Notes under the pieces: model-generated
Seen by the model: only the letters and a program-made list of their open reading frames with translations
What the model was told of the DNA's origin: nothing
Databases searched by the model: none
Position numbers and translations under genes: made by a program
Shown here: in pieces, positions 9,232-17,749 of the stretch
Numbering within the stretch: the stretch's first letter is position 1
How the letters are laid out: each line of letters begins with the position of its first letter
DNA from: an uncultured Clostridia bacterium
GTDB lineage: Bacteria > Bacillota > Clostridia > Christensenellales > UBA1750
Direction of reading: 5' to 3'
DNA: 32,185 nucleotides
Assembly (NCBI GenBank): GCA_944381265.1
Contig: CALWKN010000195.1
Location: 1-32,185 of the forward strand

Positions 9232-10350
9232 ATGGACAACTATCTTGTCGTCAACCGGCGCAGCGACTTTGCTGCCGGGCTGCTGGTCAACCTCCGCCCC
9301 GAGGGCGAGGGGCTGACGCTGAAGGAGACGGGCGGCATTGCCCGCGGCTGCGTCTACCTGCCGCGCCTGGACGGGGGCAAGCGCGACTTTGCCTGGACGC
9401 GCCTTACGCTGGACATCGACGAGTTCGAGGGCATGGCGCGCGTCTCCGCCTTCGCCGCGGACAACGACGTGCTGCCGGAGGAGGGCGTGAGCCTGCAGGA
9501 CTACCTGCGCGACCCGTACGTGCCGCCGTCCGTCAAGACGGGCGTGGCGGACCCGCTCTACCGCACCGGGTTTGTCGACGGGCGGGACGTGCTGCTGAAC
9601 CTGCGCGGCCGCTACCTCTACGTCAAGGTGGAGATCGTGTGTACCGGCGGGCCGCCGCCGGTGCTGCGGGCCGTGCGCGCCCGCGTGGGCGGCGACCACA
9701 TGCTGGACTACCTGCCGGCCGTCTACGCCCGCAGCGACAGGGATGGCTTCCTGTTCCGCTTCCTGTCGGTGTTTGACGCCATGGTAAAGGACCTGGAGGC
9801 GCGCATCGACCACTTTGAGCAGAACCTCGACTTTGACAAACAGACCGGGGAGAACCTGCGCTATCTCGCCTCCTGGGTGGGGGTGAATGAGCCGCACCTT
9901 AATGACGAGGAGCTGCGCGAGGTGGTGCGCGGCGCGGTGGCGGGCTATGAGCGCGCCCAGACGCCGGAGGGCATCAAGCGCCGCGTGCAGCGCCTGACGG
10001 GCGCGCGGCCCTATCTTGTGGAGCACTTCCGCGTCGAGCCCATGCAGCTGAGCGGCAAGGACGCCGCGCTCTACATCCGGCTCTTCGGCACGCAGGAGAA
10101 CGTCTTCCACATCCTGCTGCTGGCGCGCTGCCTTCCTACGCAGGAGGCGGTCAAGGACTTCCGGGAAGCCATTGACAACGTCATACCGGCCGACACCCAG
10201 GCGGAGCTCGTGCTGCTCAAGGACAGCGTCTACCTCGACGCCCACACCTACCTGGGCGTAAATTCCGTCATATCCGGCCACACCGGCGCCGCCATCGACC
10301 GCAGGGCCGCCATACAGTACGACACCGTGATTGGAGGGGAACCCAAATGA
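9232..10350 (+). CDS. Phage tail protein I-like baseplate protein
   Basis: The 372-aa protein has two parts. Residues 1-~150 are beta-rich and unrecognised (RSDFAAGLLVNLRPEGEGL at the start). Residues ~155-330 resemble the phage tail protein I/TIGR02242-type domain: DHMLDYLPAVYARSDRDGFL, then FRFLSVFDAMVKDLEARIDH and YLASWVGV, followed by an RRVQRLTGARPYLVEH element. Proteins of this type sit at the outer baseplate between wedge and fibre. The gene starts 15 bases after the previous stop with a strong AGGGGAGGGGG site and overlaps the next gene by four bases. No tail-fibre gene follows, so its N-terminal part may itself provide peripheral structure; this is inference. Confidence 0.78.
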   Translation: MDNYLVVNRRSDFAAGLLVNLRPEGEGLTLKETGGIARGCVYLPRLDGGKRDFAWTRLTLDIDEFEGMARVSAFAADNDVLPEEGVSLQDYLRDPYVPPSVKTGVADPLYRTGFVDGRDVLLNLRGRYLYVKVEIVCTGGPPPVLRAVRARVGGDHMLDYLPAVYARSDRDGFLFRFLSVFDAMVKDLEARIDHFEQNLDFDKQTGENLRYLASWVGVNEPHLNDEELREVVRGAVAGYERAQTPEGIKRRVQRLTGARPYLVEHFRVEPMQLSGKDAALYIRLFGTQENVFHILLLARCLPTQEAVKDFREAIDNVIPADTQAELVLLKDSVYLDAHTYLGVNSVISGHTGAAIDRRAAIQYDTVIGGEPK

Positions 10351-12122
10351 AGAACGCAAGCATCTTCCCGCTGGAGCGCAACCGCTATTTCTACGGCAAG
10401 CTCCTCACCGTGCGCGACTTTGAGCTGGAACAGACCTATATGAACAACAAGCGCCGCCTGATCAACCGCGCGGTGCTGGGCGCGGGCGTCGTGTGCGGTC
10501 TGGGCGTGACCCAGGCGGACGATTACACGCTCCTATTGGAGAGCGGCCTTGCGCTGGACTACCTCGGCCGCGAGGTCGTGGTCGATTCCCCGGTGGTGCG
10601 CCGCCTGCAGATGCTGGAGGGGTACGACAAGCTCGGCAGCGCCCCCCAGTGCTACCTCTGTTTGCAGTACGCCGAAAAGGACGCGGAGCCCGTGGGCGTC
10701 GTCGCCGCCGAGGGCCAGGAGAACCAGTGCAACAAGACGGAGGAGGGCTACCGCCTGTATCTCGATGTCGAGGAGCCGGACATTCCCCGCCTGCTCACCG
10801 CCGCAGGGTACGAGAACGTCAGCCTGCTCTACCAGAGCCGCGACGTCACGGTGGCCTTTGCCATGCCGCAGGCCGTGCGCAGCGAGGAGGACTTTACCGC
10901 CACGCTCCTGCTGCTAAAGTCCGATTTGAAGACGCCGGTCTCCCTGGACCTTACGCTGGAGAGCGAGTTCTTCACCGGCGAGGACGGCAGCGCGCACATC
11001 CACTACAGCTTTAAGGAAAATCCGTTGGAGCAGCGCCACATACGCACGCTGCACCTGCCGCTGCACGCGCCGAACCTGGCCGGTACCGCGGCGGAGCTCG
11101 CCCCGGGCGGCGGCCTTCTCTCTGTGCGCTTTGGCGACGCGGGGGAGGAAGTGGCGCTCCAGCTCTCCGCCAAGGCCCAGATCTGCGGCAGCGAGGAGGA
11201 GAGAAGCGCCTATCTTGCCGTAAAGGACAATCTGCGCGCCCGCCTGCAGGCCGGGGACCTGCCCATCTATCTTGCCAAGCTCCAGCTCCTGCCCGCCGGT
11301 GCCATGACCATGATCGGCTCGGTCGCCGCCCTGCCCTTTGACCAGCGCCTGCGCAAGAGCGCCGAGGGCCAGGCGGGCGAGGGCCTGGCGCCGCTGGAAG
11401 TGAGCAGCGAGGTCGAGACGCTCAAGAGCTGGCAGGAGCCGCAGGCCCAGGCCCGCTACAGCCACGCCACGCGCTCCCTGCACTTTCACTTCGGCATCCC
11501 CCGCGCCCAGGAGTACGACTACGCCACCTCCTCGGGCGTTGTGGAGATCCCCATGTCTAGTGGCCTGCGAGTCAACGCCCGCTATGTTTCGGAGGAAATT
11601 CCCCACAACCTTGGCATAGGCAACGTGGACATCCGCCTTGCCGTGGAGTTTGAGGAGAACGGCGAAAAGGCGCAGTTCTTCGGCAACCGCGAGGTGTTCA
11701 AGTCCCGCGCTACCGCCGCGCCCCAGGTGCAGACCGCGGCCATCGTCTACCCGGAGAAGGGGACGTTCAAGGTCGGCGTTTGGCTGCTGGACAACGTCGA
11801 GGGCTCGGTGCTGCGCGTGCGCTACTACGCCTCCAAGGTGACGCGCGACCTGTCCGCCGTGCGCAAGGAGGAGGCCGTCTCCGTGCGCGTGGTGCCGGAG
11901 GTGCAGCGCGTGCCCGCCCGCGGCCGCCTGCACTTAAAGGCCGCGGTCTACGGCTGCGAGGACCGCGAGGTGATCTGGTCCGTCAAGGACAAGAACGGCG
12001 GCTCCATCGACAAGAACGGCCTCTACCAGGCGCCGGACGAGCGCGGCACCTACGAGATCGTCGCCGCCAGCCGCTACGACCCGGAGGTCAAGGTCAGCGC
12101 CTTTGTGATCGTGGAGGAGTGA
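10347..12122 (+). CDS. CIS baseplate-periphery protein with FYGKLLTV N-terminus and C-terminal Ig-like domain
   Basis: The 591-aa product begins with FYGKLLTVRDFELEQ (from residue 15), then VVCGLGV (48-54). This N-terminal pattern is, in my recollection, common in an uncharacterised protein encoded directly after the baseplate genes in many extracellular-CIS clusters. The middle is beta-rich with no motif I can name. The last ~80 residues (from about 511) look like a bacterial Ig-like (Big_2-type) domain: VRVVPEVQRVPARGRLHLKA, then VIWSVKDKNGGSIDKNGLYQ and a GTYEIVAASRYDPE end. Ig-like domains on phage and CIS surface proteins often serve weak adhesion, so this is a candidate outward-facing protein. 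The start codon overlaps the preceding stop. Confidence 0.72.
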   Translation: MKNASIFPLERNRYFYGKLLTVRDFELEQTYMNNKRRLINRAVLGAGVVCGLGVTQADDYTLLLESGLALDYLGREVVVDSPVVRRLQMLEGYDKLGSAPQCYLCLQYAEKDAEPVGVVAAEGQENQCNKTEEGYRLYLDVEEPDIPRLLTAAGYENVSLLYQSRDVTVAFAMPQAVRSEEDFTATLLLLKSDLKTPVSLDLTLESEFFTGEDGSAHIHYSFKENPLEQRHIRTLHLPLHAPNLAGTAAELAPGGGLLSVRFGDAGEEVALQLSAKAQICGSEEERSAYLAVKDNLRARLQAGDLPIYLAKLQLLPAGAMTMIGSVAALPFDQRLRKSAEGQAGEGLAPLEVSSEVETLKSWQEPQAQARYSHATRSLHFHFGIPRAQEYDYATSSGVVEIPMSSGLRVNARYVSEEIPHNLGIGNVDIRLAVEFEENGEKAQFFGNREVFKSRATAAPQVQTAAIVYPEKGTFKVGVWLLDNVEGSVLRVRYYASKVTRDLSAVRKEEAVSVRVVPEVQRVPARGRLHLKAAVYGCEDREVIWSVKDKNGGSIDKNGLYQAPDERGTYEIVAASRYDPEVKVSAFVIVEE

Positions 12123-12151
12123 AACGCCGATTGTAGAAGGAGGAACAGGGC

Positions 12152-12925
12152 ATGACGCGCGTCAACATGGCCGGCTTTGGCCGCTATAAGCGGATCCGGC
12201 GCCTGCAGGAGGCGGAGGGCTACGAGGCCTTTTCCGCCCTGGACATCGAGGTCTCCACCCGCCCGCTGCTGCTGCTCAACGTCTACGCGGGCGGGGCGGC
12301 CCCGCGGCGCATGGTCCCCCTGTTCTACGGCATGGACAAGGCCGTCTGCCCGGACTATGTGCGCTCCTTCACCGAGGACGGGCGCTTTACCGCCGTCTTT
12401 GTCCTGCACGAGGGCGAGGAGTTTGACGCCTGCTTCCCCCTTCGCGGCGGCGACATGGAGGCGGAGGAGCGGGAGGACTGCGCCGAGAGCCTGCTCCACG
12501 CCGCCCTGGAGTGCGCCGCCATGCCAAAGGACCTGCTGTGCGAGCTCTTTGCGTCGCAGAACCTCGTCGTGGACCGCAAGGCCCGCAGCGTCTTTGTCAA
12601 CTGCCTGCTGCCGCCCGCGGACGCCTCACAAAGCGCCACCTGCGCCCTGGGGCAGCGGCTCAGCCGCATCCTTCGCCGCCCCTGGAGCGCCACGGACGCG
12701 CAGATCGACTTCCTCGACGCGGCGGAGGCGGGGGCGTACGCCAGCATCGCCGCGCTCTACTCCGCCTGGCGGGAGCTGCTGCCCGTCATGCGGGAGGACC
12801 GCCGCGGCAAGGGCCGGCTGCTGGAAAAGGCGTTCCGCTTCCTCAAGCGCAGCTGGAAGCGCTGGCGCAAAAGACGAAAAGACGCGCGCGAGCGCCGCAG
12901 GCGTTTGCGCGATGAGGCGATCTGA
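12152..12925 (+). CDS. Hypothetical protein, possibly a degenerate kinase-like fold
   Basis: The 257-aa product starts at ATG after AGAAGGAGGAACAGGGC. I do not recognise a family. The spacing faintly recalls a protein-kinase fold: FGRYKRIRRLQEAEGYEAF and LLLLNVY (39-45) in place of the beta-3 lysine strand, a hinge-like FVLHEGEEFDACF, then DLLCELFASQNLVVD and VFVNCLL (127-153) where PENILVD and DFG motifs would fall. The catalytic Lys, HRD and DFG are absent, so if this reading is right it is a pseudokinase. The C-terminal ~35 residues are strongly basic (KRSWKRWRKRRKDARERRRR). No signal peptide or membrane helix is seen. It lies between the baseplate block and the membrane pseudocyclase, which hints at an adaptor role. 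Confidence 0.6.
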   Translation: MTRVNMAGFGRYKRIRRLQEAEGYEAFSALDIEVSTRPLLLLNVYAGGAAPRRMVPLFYGMDKAVCPDYVRSFTEDGRFTAVFVLHEGEEFDACFPLRGGDMEAEEREDCAESLLHAALECAAMPKDLLCELFASQNLVVDRKARSVFVNCLLPPADASQSATCALGQRLSRILRRPWSATDAQIDFLDAAEAGAYASIAALYSAWRELLPVMREDRRGKGRLLEKAFRFLKRSWKRWRKRRKDARERRRRLRDEAI

Positions 12926-12973
12926 GCCTTACACACCTGCGCGCCGGCGCAGACAGGGAGGAGAGTTTCGGCC

Positions 12974-15640
12974 GTGAAAAAAGTTGGCGCATTCCTTTTG
13001 ATCCTTCTTTGCGTGCTGACCTGCGTCGTCACAACGCTGGGGGACTACCTCTACGGCGCGGTGTTCGGGCGCGGCGGCGCGGCGGAAGCGGGCACGCAGT
13101 ACGCCCTGGCCATGGACGAAAACGGCCTGGTCTACTACGTCGAGAACGTGGACGGGGCCAACCGCATCGTAAAGACCGACGACCAGGGCAACCTCATCGT
13201 GGACGCGGAGCTGCCGGTCATGACGGACGCGGACCGCTTCGTGGTGCAGAGCATCTTCGTCACCAGCGACAACTACATCTACGTCGCCGGGTTTGAGGCG
13301 GACCTGGTGCATCGCACCGCCTCCCGCGCCATACTCGTGGCGCTGGACGAAAACGGCTCCCTCTACGACACGCCCTATGACGAACCCATCGAGACGGAGA
13401 CGCTGCGCGCCCCGCGCGGCGGCGCGATGTTCGCCGCCATGAGCGAGGACGACGACCGCGTCTACTTTGCCTACCTCAACGCCGGTCAGGCCGCCATACT
13501 GGCGCACGAAAAGAGCGGCGGCGCGGTCACGGCGCTGGCCTATGTCGAGGCGGGAGAGGACGTCACCGCCCTGTACGTCACCTCCGAAGGGCGCCTTGCC
13601 GCTTCTTACGCCGACGGCTCGCTGCGCCTTTCCTCCGCCGACGGCGCGCGCATGGAGCCCCTTGGCGCGGGGAATGTGCGCACCTTCCGCATGTATCACG
13701 GCAGCGGCAACACGTTCTACTATCTGGACGCGGAAAGCGGCGGCGTGGGCCAGGTGAACCTTGCGCAGGGGAGCGTCTCCGCCATCGTGCCGGGGAACCT
13801 GGACATCGGGGCGGGGCGCCGCTTCTCGGACTTTGCCGAGGTGGCCGTGGGCGCGCGCGGCCAGCTCTCCGGCCTGCTCTACGACGAGGGCTGGCGCGTG
13901 TTCACCGGCAGCGAGTCCCGCCTGAGCGAGAGCCCGCAGGCCCGCCGCACCGGCTTTGACACCGGCAAGCTCGTCGCCGCGGCCATACTCCTTGGCGCGC
14001 TGCTGGTGACGGTGCTGCTCTGGGACATCTACTGCAACGTGCTCAAGATGCGCGTCTCCGTCCTGGTGCGCCAGGCGGTGCTCATCGGCATCTCCCTGAT
14101 CATACTGGTCTATGTGCTCCTGCAGTTCATACTGCTGCCGCAGATGGAGAGCGCCATGACCGTGCAGTACGAGCACCAGGTCAGCACCGCGGCGCGCGTG
14201 CTGGCGGCGGAGGTGCGGGACCTGGACGAGGCGGACCGCGCCCGCGCCGTGCGCAGCGCCGGCGTGAAGCTCATCGGCTCCGACGGCGCGCAGATCCCCG
14301 CCTACTTCAGCCTCGTTGCGCAGGACGGCGGCGCGCGCCTGCTCGAGGCCACCAGCGAAAGCGCCGTAAGCGGCGTCATCTACAGCGCCGTGCCCCTGAG
14401 CGCGGACCTTGGCAGGGCCATAGACAGCGCGCTTGCCGGCGGCGAGCAGCTGCTGCGCCTGCGGGATCCCTTGGGCGAGACGATGTACGCCCTGGTCCCG
14501 GCCGGGGAGGATCGCGTCGTCATCGCCGCCATGAGCGCGGCGAGCGTGGGCGCGTCGCTCACCGAGCTCTTCCGCCGCGTGCAGATCTTCCTCGTGGCGG
14601 CCTGCGCGGTGCTGTTCGCGGCGCTGCTGCTGGTGGAGAGCCTCACCGTGCGCTCGCTGCGCCGCCTGCGCCGCGGCGTGGACGCCGTGAGCTCCGGCAA
14701 CTACGACGTGGAGATCCACGTAAGCTCCGGCGATGAGGTGGAGAACCTGGCCCACGCCTTCACCGCCATGGCCCACAAGATCCGCGACAACACCCGCCGC
14801 CTGGAGGACGTCTCCCGCTCCTACTACCGCTTCGTGCCGGAGAACCTGGTGCAGCTGCTGGGCGAGAGCACGATCGAGGGCGTGGGCAAGAACTCCAGCG
14901 TGGAAAAGCGCATGACGCTGCTGCGGCTGCACTTCTCCTTTGCCGACAGGCGCGTGGCCGACTCCACCAAGGCGCTGTTCCAGAACATCAACGACGTCAT
15001 CGAGCACCTCTCCCCCCTGGTGACGGAAAACGGTGGCACGGTCTACGACTTTAACGCCGACAACTTCATCGCCGTGTTCTCCCGCAGCGACGACGCCCTG
15101 CGCGCCGCCCTGCGCCTGCGCGAAGCCGCCCAGGCTTTAAGCGAGGACAGAAAGTCGCGCGGCCTGTGCGATGTGGACGTGCGCCTGACGCTGTGCGGCG
15201 GCGACGTCATGCTCGGCATCATAGGCGACGAAAAGCGCATGTCCCCGGCCGTGGTCTCCGACATCGTGGCCCAGGCCGAGCGCCTCTGCGCGCTGCAGGC
15301 GCCAAGCTCGGTCTACATACTCTGCACGCGCGAGGTCGTGGGGGACGCGGAGCCCTACCGCCTGCGCGCCATCGGCACCTACTACGACAACGGGCGTCCG
15401 CTGCAGCTCTTTGACGTCTACGACGGCGACCCCTACGCGCTGCTCAAGACCAAGGAGACCATACAGCCGCAGTTCGAAAAGGCCCTTGCCGCCTACGAGA
15501 GCGGCGACATGGCCCGCGCCCGCCTGCTGTTTTTGCAGATCGTCAAGTCCGCCTTTGACGACGGCGTCTCCCGCAACTACCTCTATTGCGCGGACGCGCG
15601 CCTGCACGGCGGCGGCAGCCCCGGCTACCGCACCATGTAA
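12974..15640 (+). CDS. Membrane sensor: beta-propeller ectodomain, HAMP, degenerate class III cyclase domain
   Basis: The 888-aa product starts at GTG. Likely order: TM1 (~4-24); a beta-rich propeller-like ectodomain (~40-320, repeated strands such as ENGLVYYVENVDG and SDNYIYVAGFEAD); TM2 (~333-355) and TM3 (~362-386); a second extracytoplasmic segment (~390-534); TM4 (~536-558); HAMP (~558-612, ending DEVENLAHAFTAMAHKI); a cyclase-like domain (~640-810); and a short helical tail. The cyclase domain keeps Asp696 and Arg770. His653 replaces the first metal-binding Asp, Asp692 sits where the purine-selecting Lys is usual, and Ala766 replaces the Asn of the VN-x-AAR motif. Catalysis is therefore unlikely, and a binding or dimerisation role is more plausible. 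It precedes the MORN protein in the same direction. Confidence 0.8.
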   Translation: MKKVGAFLLILLCVLTCVVTTLGDYLYGAVFGRGGAAEAGTQYALAMDENGLVYYVENVDGANRIVKTDDQGNLIVDAELPVMTDADRFVVQSIFVTSDNYIYVAGFEADLVHRTASRAILVALDENGSLYDTPYDEPIETETLRAPRGGAMFAAMSEDDDRVYFAYLNAGQAAILAHEKSGGAVTALAYVEAGEDVTALYVTSEGRLAASYADGSLRLSSADGARMEPLGAGNVRTFRMYHGSGNTFYYLDAESGGVGQVNLAQGSVSAIVPGNLDIGAGRRFSDFAEVAVGARGQLSGLLYDEGWRVFTGSESRLSESPQARRTGFDTGKLVAAAILLGALLVTVLLWDIYCNVLKMRVSVLVRQAVLIGISLIILVYVLLQFILLPQMESAMTVQYEHQVSTAARVLAAEVRDLDEADRARAVRSAGVKLIGSDGAQIPAYFSLVAQDGGARLLEATSESAVSGVIYSAVPLSADLGRAIDSALAGGEQLLRLRDPLGETMYALVPAGEDRVVIAAMSAASVGASLTELFRRVQIFLVAACAVLFAALLLVESLTVRSLRRLRRGVDAVSSGNYDVEIHVSSGDEVENLAHAFTAMAHKIRDNTRRLEDVSRSYYRFVPENLVQLLGESTIEGVGKNSSVEKRMTLLRLHFSFADRRVADSTKALFQNINDVIEHLSPLVTENGGTVYDFNADNFIAVFSRSDDALRAALRLREAAQALSEDRKSRGLCDVDVRLTLCGGDVMLGIIGDEKRMSPAVVSDIVAQAERLCALQAPSSVYILCTREVVGDAEPYRLRAIGTYYDNGRPLQLFDVYDGDPYALLKTKETIQPQFEKALAAYESGDMARARLLFLQIVKSAFDDGVSRNYLYCADARLHGGGSPGYRTM

Positions 15641-15663
15641 AACGCGCCCGGGGATCCCAAAGC

Positions 15664-15668
15664 GGAGG
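15664..15668 (+). promoter_or_regulatory. RBS (GGAGG) fixing a TTG start
   Basis: GGAGG lies eight bases before the TTG at 15677. No ATG or GTG in this frame occurs near it, and the N-terminal sequence read from the TTG is a plausible cytoplasmic segment before the membrane helix. This supports TTG as the initiation codon of the MORN-repeat gene. Confidence 0.6.
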
Positions 15669-15676
15669 AAAAGACA

Positions 15677-17749
15677 TTGTTTAACGCACTCTATCGCTCC
15701 ATCGTCATGGTCTTTCGCATGCTCAAGAACGCCCTGCTGCGGCCCTTCCGCTCGCTCTACGCGCGGGCCCGCAGTGCGGCGAGTCTGACGCGCCAGGCCT
15801 CCAAGGTCGTGCCCAAGGTGGTCAAGACCGTCACCACCGTCAAGGTCAAGCCCAAGTCCCGCGCCGACTACATCGACGCCGGGCCCGTCTATGTGGCAAA
15901 GTCCCTGATCTTCGTGGTGATCGGCGTGCTGGTGGCGCTCTTTCTGGCCGGGCGTTTCTTCGTCTGGCCCTGGATGGAGAGCCGCTGGTTCACCGCCCGC
16001 ATCTACGCGCTGGACGACAGGGCCGAGACGCACACCGGCCGGGTGGAGCTCTATTACGACGAGGCCCTGAGCGAGATCGCCTTCTCCGGCCGCCTGCGCG
16101 AGGGCGTAAAGACCGGGCGCGGCACGGAGTACTACGAGAACGGCGTCGCCGCCTTCGAGGGCAGCTTCGACGAAAACGGCCTGTACAGCGGCCACGGCAT
16201 CCGGCGCGGCGAGGACGGCAGCGTGGTCTACGAGGGCGGCTTTGCCGCCGGGCTCTACGAGGGCGAGGGCCAGCTCTACGAGGACGGGCAGCTCCTCTAC
16301 GAGGGCGAGTTCTCCGCCGGGGCCTATCAGGGCGAGGGCAGGCTCTATGCGGGCGGGCTCCTTGCTTACGAGGGCGACTTTGTCTCCGGCGCGCAGAGCG
16401 GCCAGGGCAAGGCCTACGAGGACGGCGCTCTGGCCTACGAGGGCGGCTTCCAGGACGGCCTGTACAGCGGCGCGGGCAAGACCTATTACCCCGACGGCAC
16501 GGTGCGCGCCGAGTGCGCCACGTTCAGTGCCGGGCAAATCGACGGCGCCTGCGTGCTCTACTACGAGAGCGGGGCAAAGAAGTTCGAGGGCACCTTCTCC
16601 CAGGGCCAGGCCTCCGGCCAGGGCACGCTCTACGACGAGAGCGGCGCGCGCACCTACTACGGCGGCTTTGAACAGGGCCTAAAGTCCGGCACGGGCACGG
16701 AGTACTACGCCGACGGCAAAAAGGAGTACGAGGGCGGCTTTGCCCAGGGACAGCGCGAGGGCGAGGGCACGCTCTACCGGGCGGACGGCACGGTGCTCTA
16801 CAGCGGCGGCTTCTCTCAGGGGCTTTACGAGGGCACGGGCACGCTGCATAGGGAGGACGGCGCGCGCGTGGAGGGCGCGTTTGTCCAGGGAGAGATCCTG
16901 GGCGCGGCCAGCTTCTACGACGCCGCGGGCGCGCTCCTTTACGCGGGCGGCTTTGCCGACGGCAGCGCCCAGGGCGCGGGCACGCTCTACGTTGGCGGCG
17001 CGGCGGTCTTTACCGGGAACTTCGCCTCCGGCTTCCCGGACGGCGCTTCCGTGCTGGACCTGCCGGTGGGCGACCTGCGCGAGACGGTCTTTGCCGGGGC
17101 GGAGCTGAGCGAGTCCCGCGCCGAGCAGGGCTTTGTCATCGACAACCCCGGCGCGGACATGGCGGTCTTCTGCAACTACGGCTACAACGACGCCGAGATC
17201 GTCGTGCACCGCCTCTACCTCTACGGCGAGAGCCTGCTCTCCCGCTTCTCCGGCGCGGCCTTCGTCCCGCCGGAGGGCTACACGGACGTGCGGGAGGGGC
17301 GCGAAACGCCGCTGCTGCTGCCGGGCGTCGCGGCCACGGCCCAGGTGCCGCACGACGTCACCCGCTATGACTACGGCGCCTACACGCTGCGCCTCTGGCG
17401 CGACGAGGCGGGCAACATCGACCTCATCGAGTGGCGCTCCTACACCGACCTTGCCATAGAGGGCGGCGCGGCGGAAACGCCCGCCGACGCTGAGGAGAGC
17501 CTGATCGACGGCCTGCTCTCCGACCTTGGACTGACCGCGCCCGCCGACGGCACAGCCGCGAACGGCACGGATGCGGACGGCACAGCCGCGAACGGGGAGA
17601 CGACCGGCGGCGGGACGGCCGACGGCACAGCCGCAGACGGCACAGAGGAGAACGGCACAGAGGAGAGCGACGGGCAGGCGGCGGAGGAACCCGCCGGGCC
17701 GACGCCCGCGCCGGTGTACGACGGCCTGTCCGGAGGAGGGAGATCGTAA
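15677..17749 (+). CDS. Membrane-anchored MORN-repeat protein
   Basis: The 690-aa product starts at TTG. A basic N-terminal segment of ~70 residues precedes one membrane helix at about 74-96 (SLIFVVIGVLVALFLAGRFF), so by the positive-inside rule the rest is probably outside the cytoplasm. Roughly residues 115-450 are about fourteen MORN-type repeats of ~23 residues (YEGGFAAGLYEGEG, YEGEFSAGAYQGEG, YEGGFAQGQREGEG). A non-repeat domain follows (~470-600), then a low-complexity Gly/Thr/Ala/Asp/Glu tail and a Pro-rich end. MORN arrays form extended beta sheets used in scaffolding or lipid contact. In this locus it could be an envelope scaffold or docking platform for the CIS, which is inference. 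The next gene begins directly after its stop codon. Confidence 0.85.
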   Translation: MFNALYRSIVMVFRMLKNALLRPFRSLYARARSAASLTRQASKVVPKVVKTVTTVKVKPKSRADYIDAGPVYVAKSLIFVVIGVLVALFLAGRFFVWPWMESRWFTARIYALDDRAETHTGRVELYYDEALSEIAFSGRLREGVKTGRGTEYYENGVAAFEGSFDENGLYSGHGIRRGEDGSVVYEGGFAAGLYEGEGQLYEDGQLLYEGEFSAGAYQGEGRLYAGGLLAYEGDFVSGAQSGQGKAYEDGALAYEGGFQDGLYSGAGKTYYPDGTVRAECATFSAGQIDGACVLYYESGAKKFEGTFSQGQASGQGTLYDESGARTYYGGFEQGLKSGTGTEYYADGKKEYEGGFAQGQREGEGTLYRADGTVLYSGGFSQGLYEGTGTLHREDGARVEGAFVQGEILGAASFYDAAGALLYAGGFADGSAQGAGTLYVGGAAVFTGNFASGFPDGASVLDLPVGDLRETVFAGAELSESRAEQGFVIDNPGADMAVFCNYGYNDAEIVVHRLYLYGESLLSRFSGAAFVPPEGYTDVREGRETPLLLPGVAATAQVPHDVTRYDYGAYTLRLWRDEAGNIDLIEWRSYTDLAIEGGAAETPADAEESLIDGLLSDLGLTAPADGTAANGTDADGTAANGETTGGGTADGTAADGTEENGTEESDGQAAEEPAGPTPAPVYDGLSGGGRS
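17546..17670 (+). repeat. Short tandem repeats encoding a Gly/Thr/Ala/Asp-rich linker
   Basis: The unit gacggcacagccgcgaacgg occurs exactly at 17546 and 17576. Close variants begin at 17631 and 17646, and shorter forms lie between and after. They encode DGTAANG-, DGTAADG- and NGTEE-type repeats in the C-terminal tail of the MORN protein. Such arrays are prone to length change between strains and suggest a flexible extracytoplasmic spacer. Confidence 0.8.

Noticed and set aside
12937-12952. Short inverted repeat (6-bp stem, GCCG loop) between 12925 and 12974, as a terminator
   Set aside because: The stem is short, no T-run follows, and the ribosome binding site of the next gene lies directly downstream. 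Such palindromes are expected by chance at this G+C.
12974-15640. Functional adenylate or guanylate cyclase
   Set aside because: The first metal-binding Asp, the substrate-selecting Lys and the VN-x-AAR Asn positions are all substituted, so I do not call an active enzyme.
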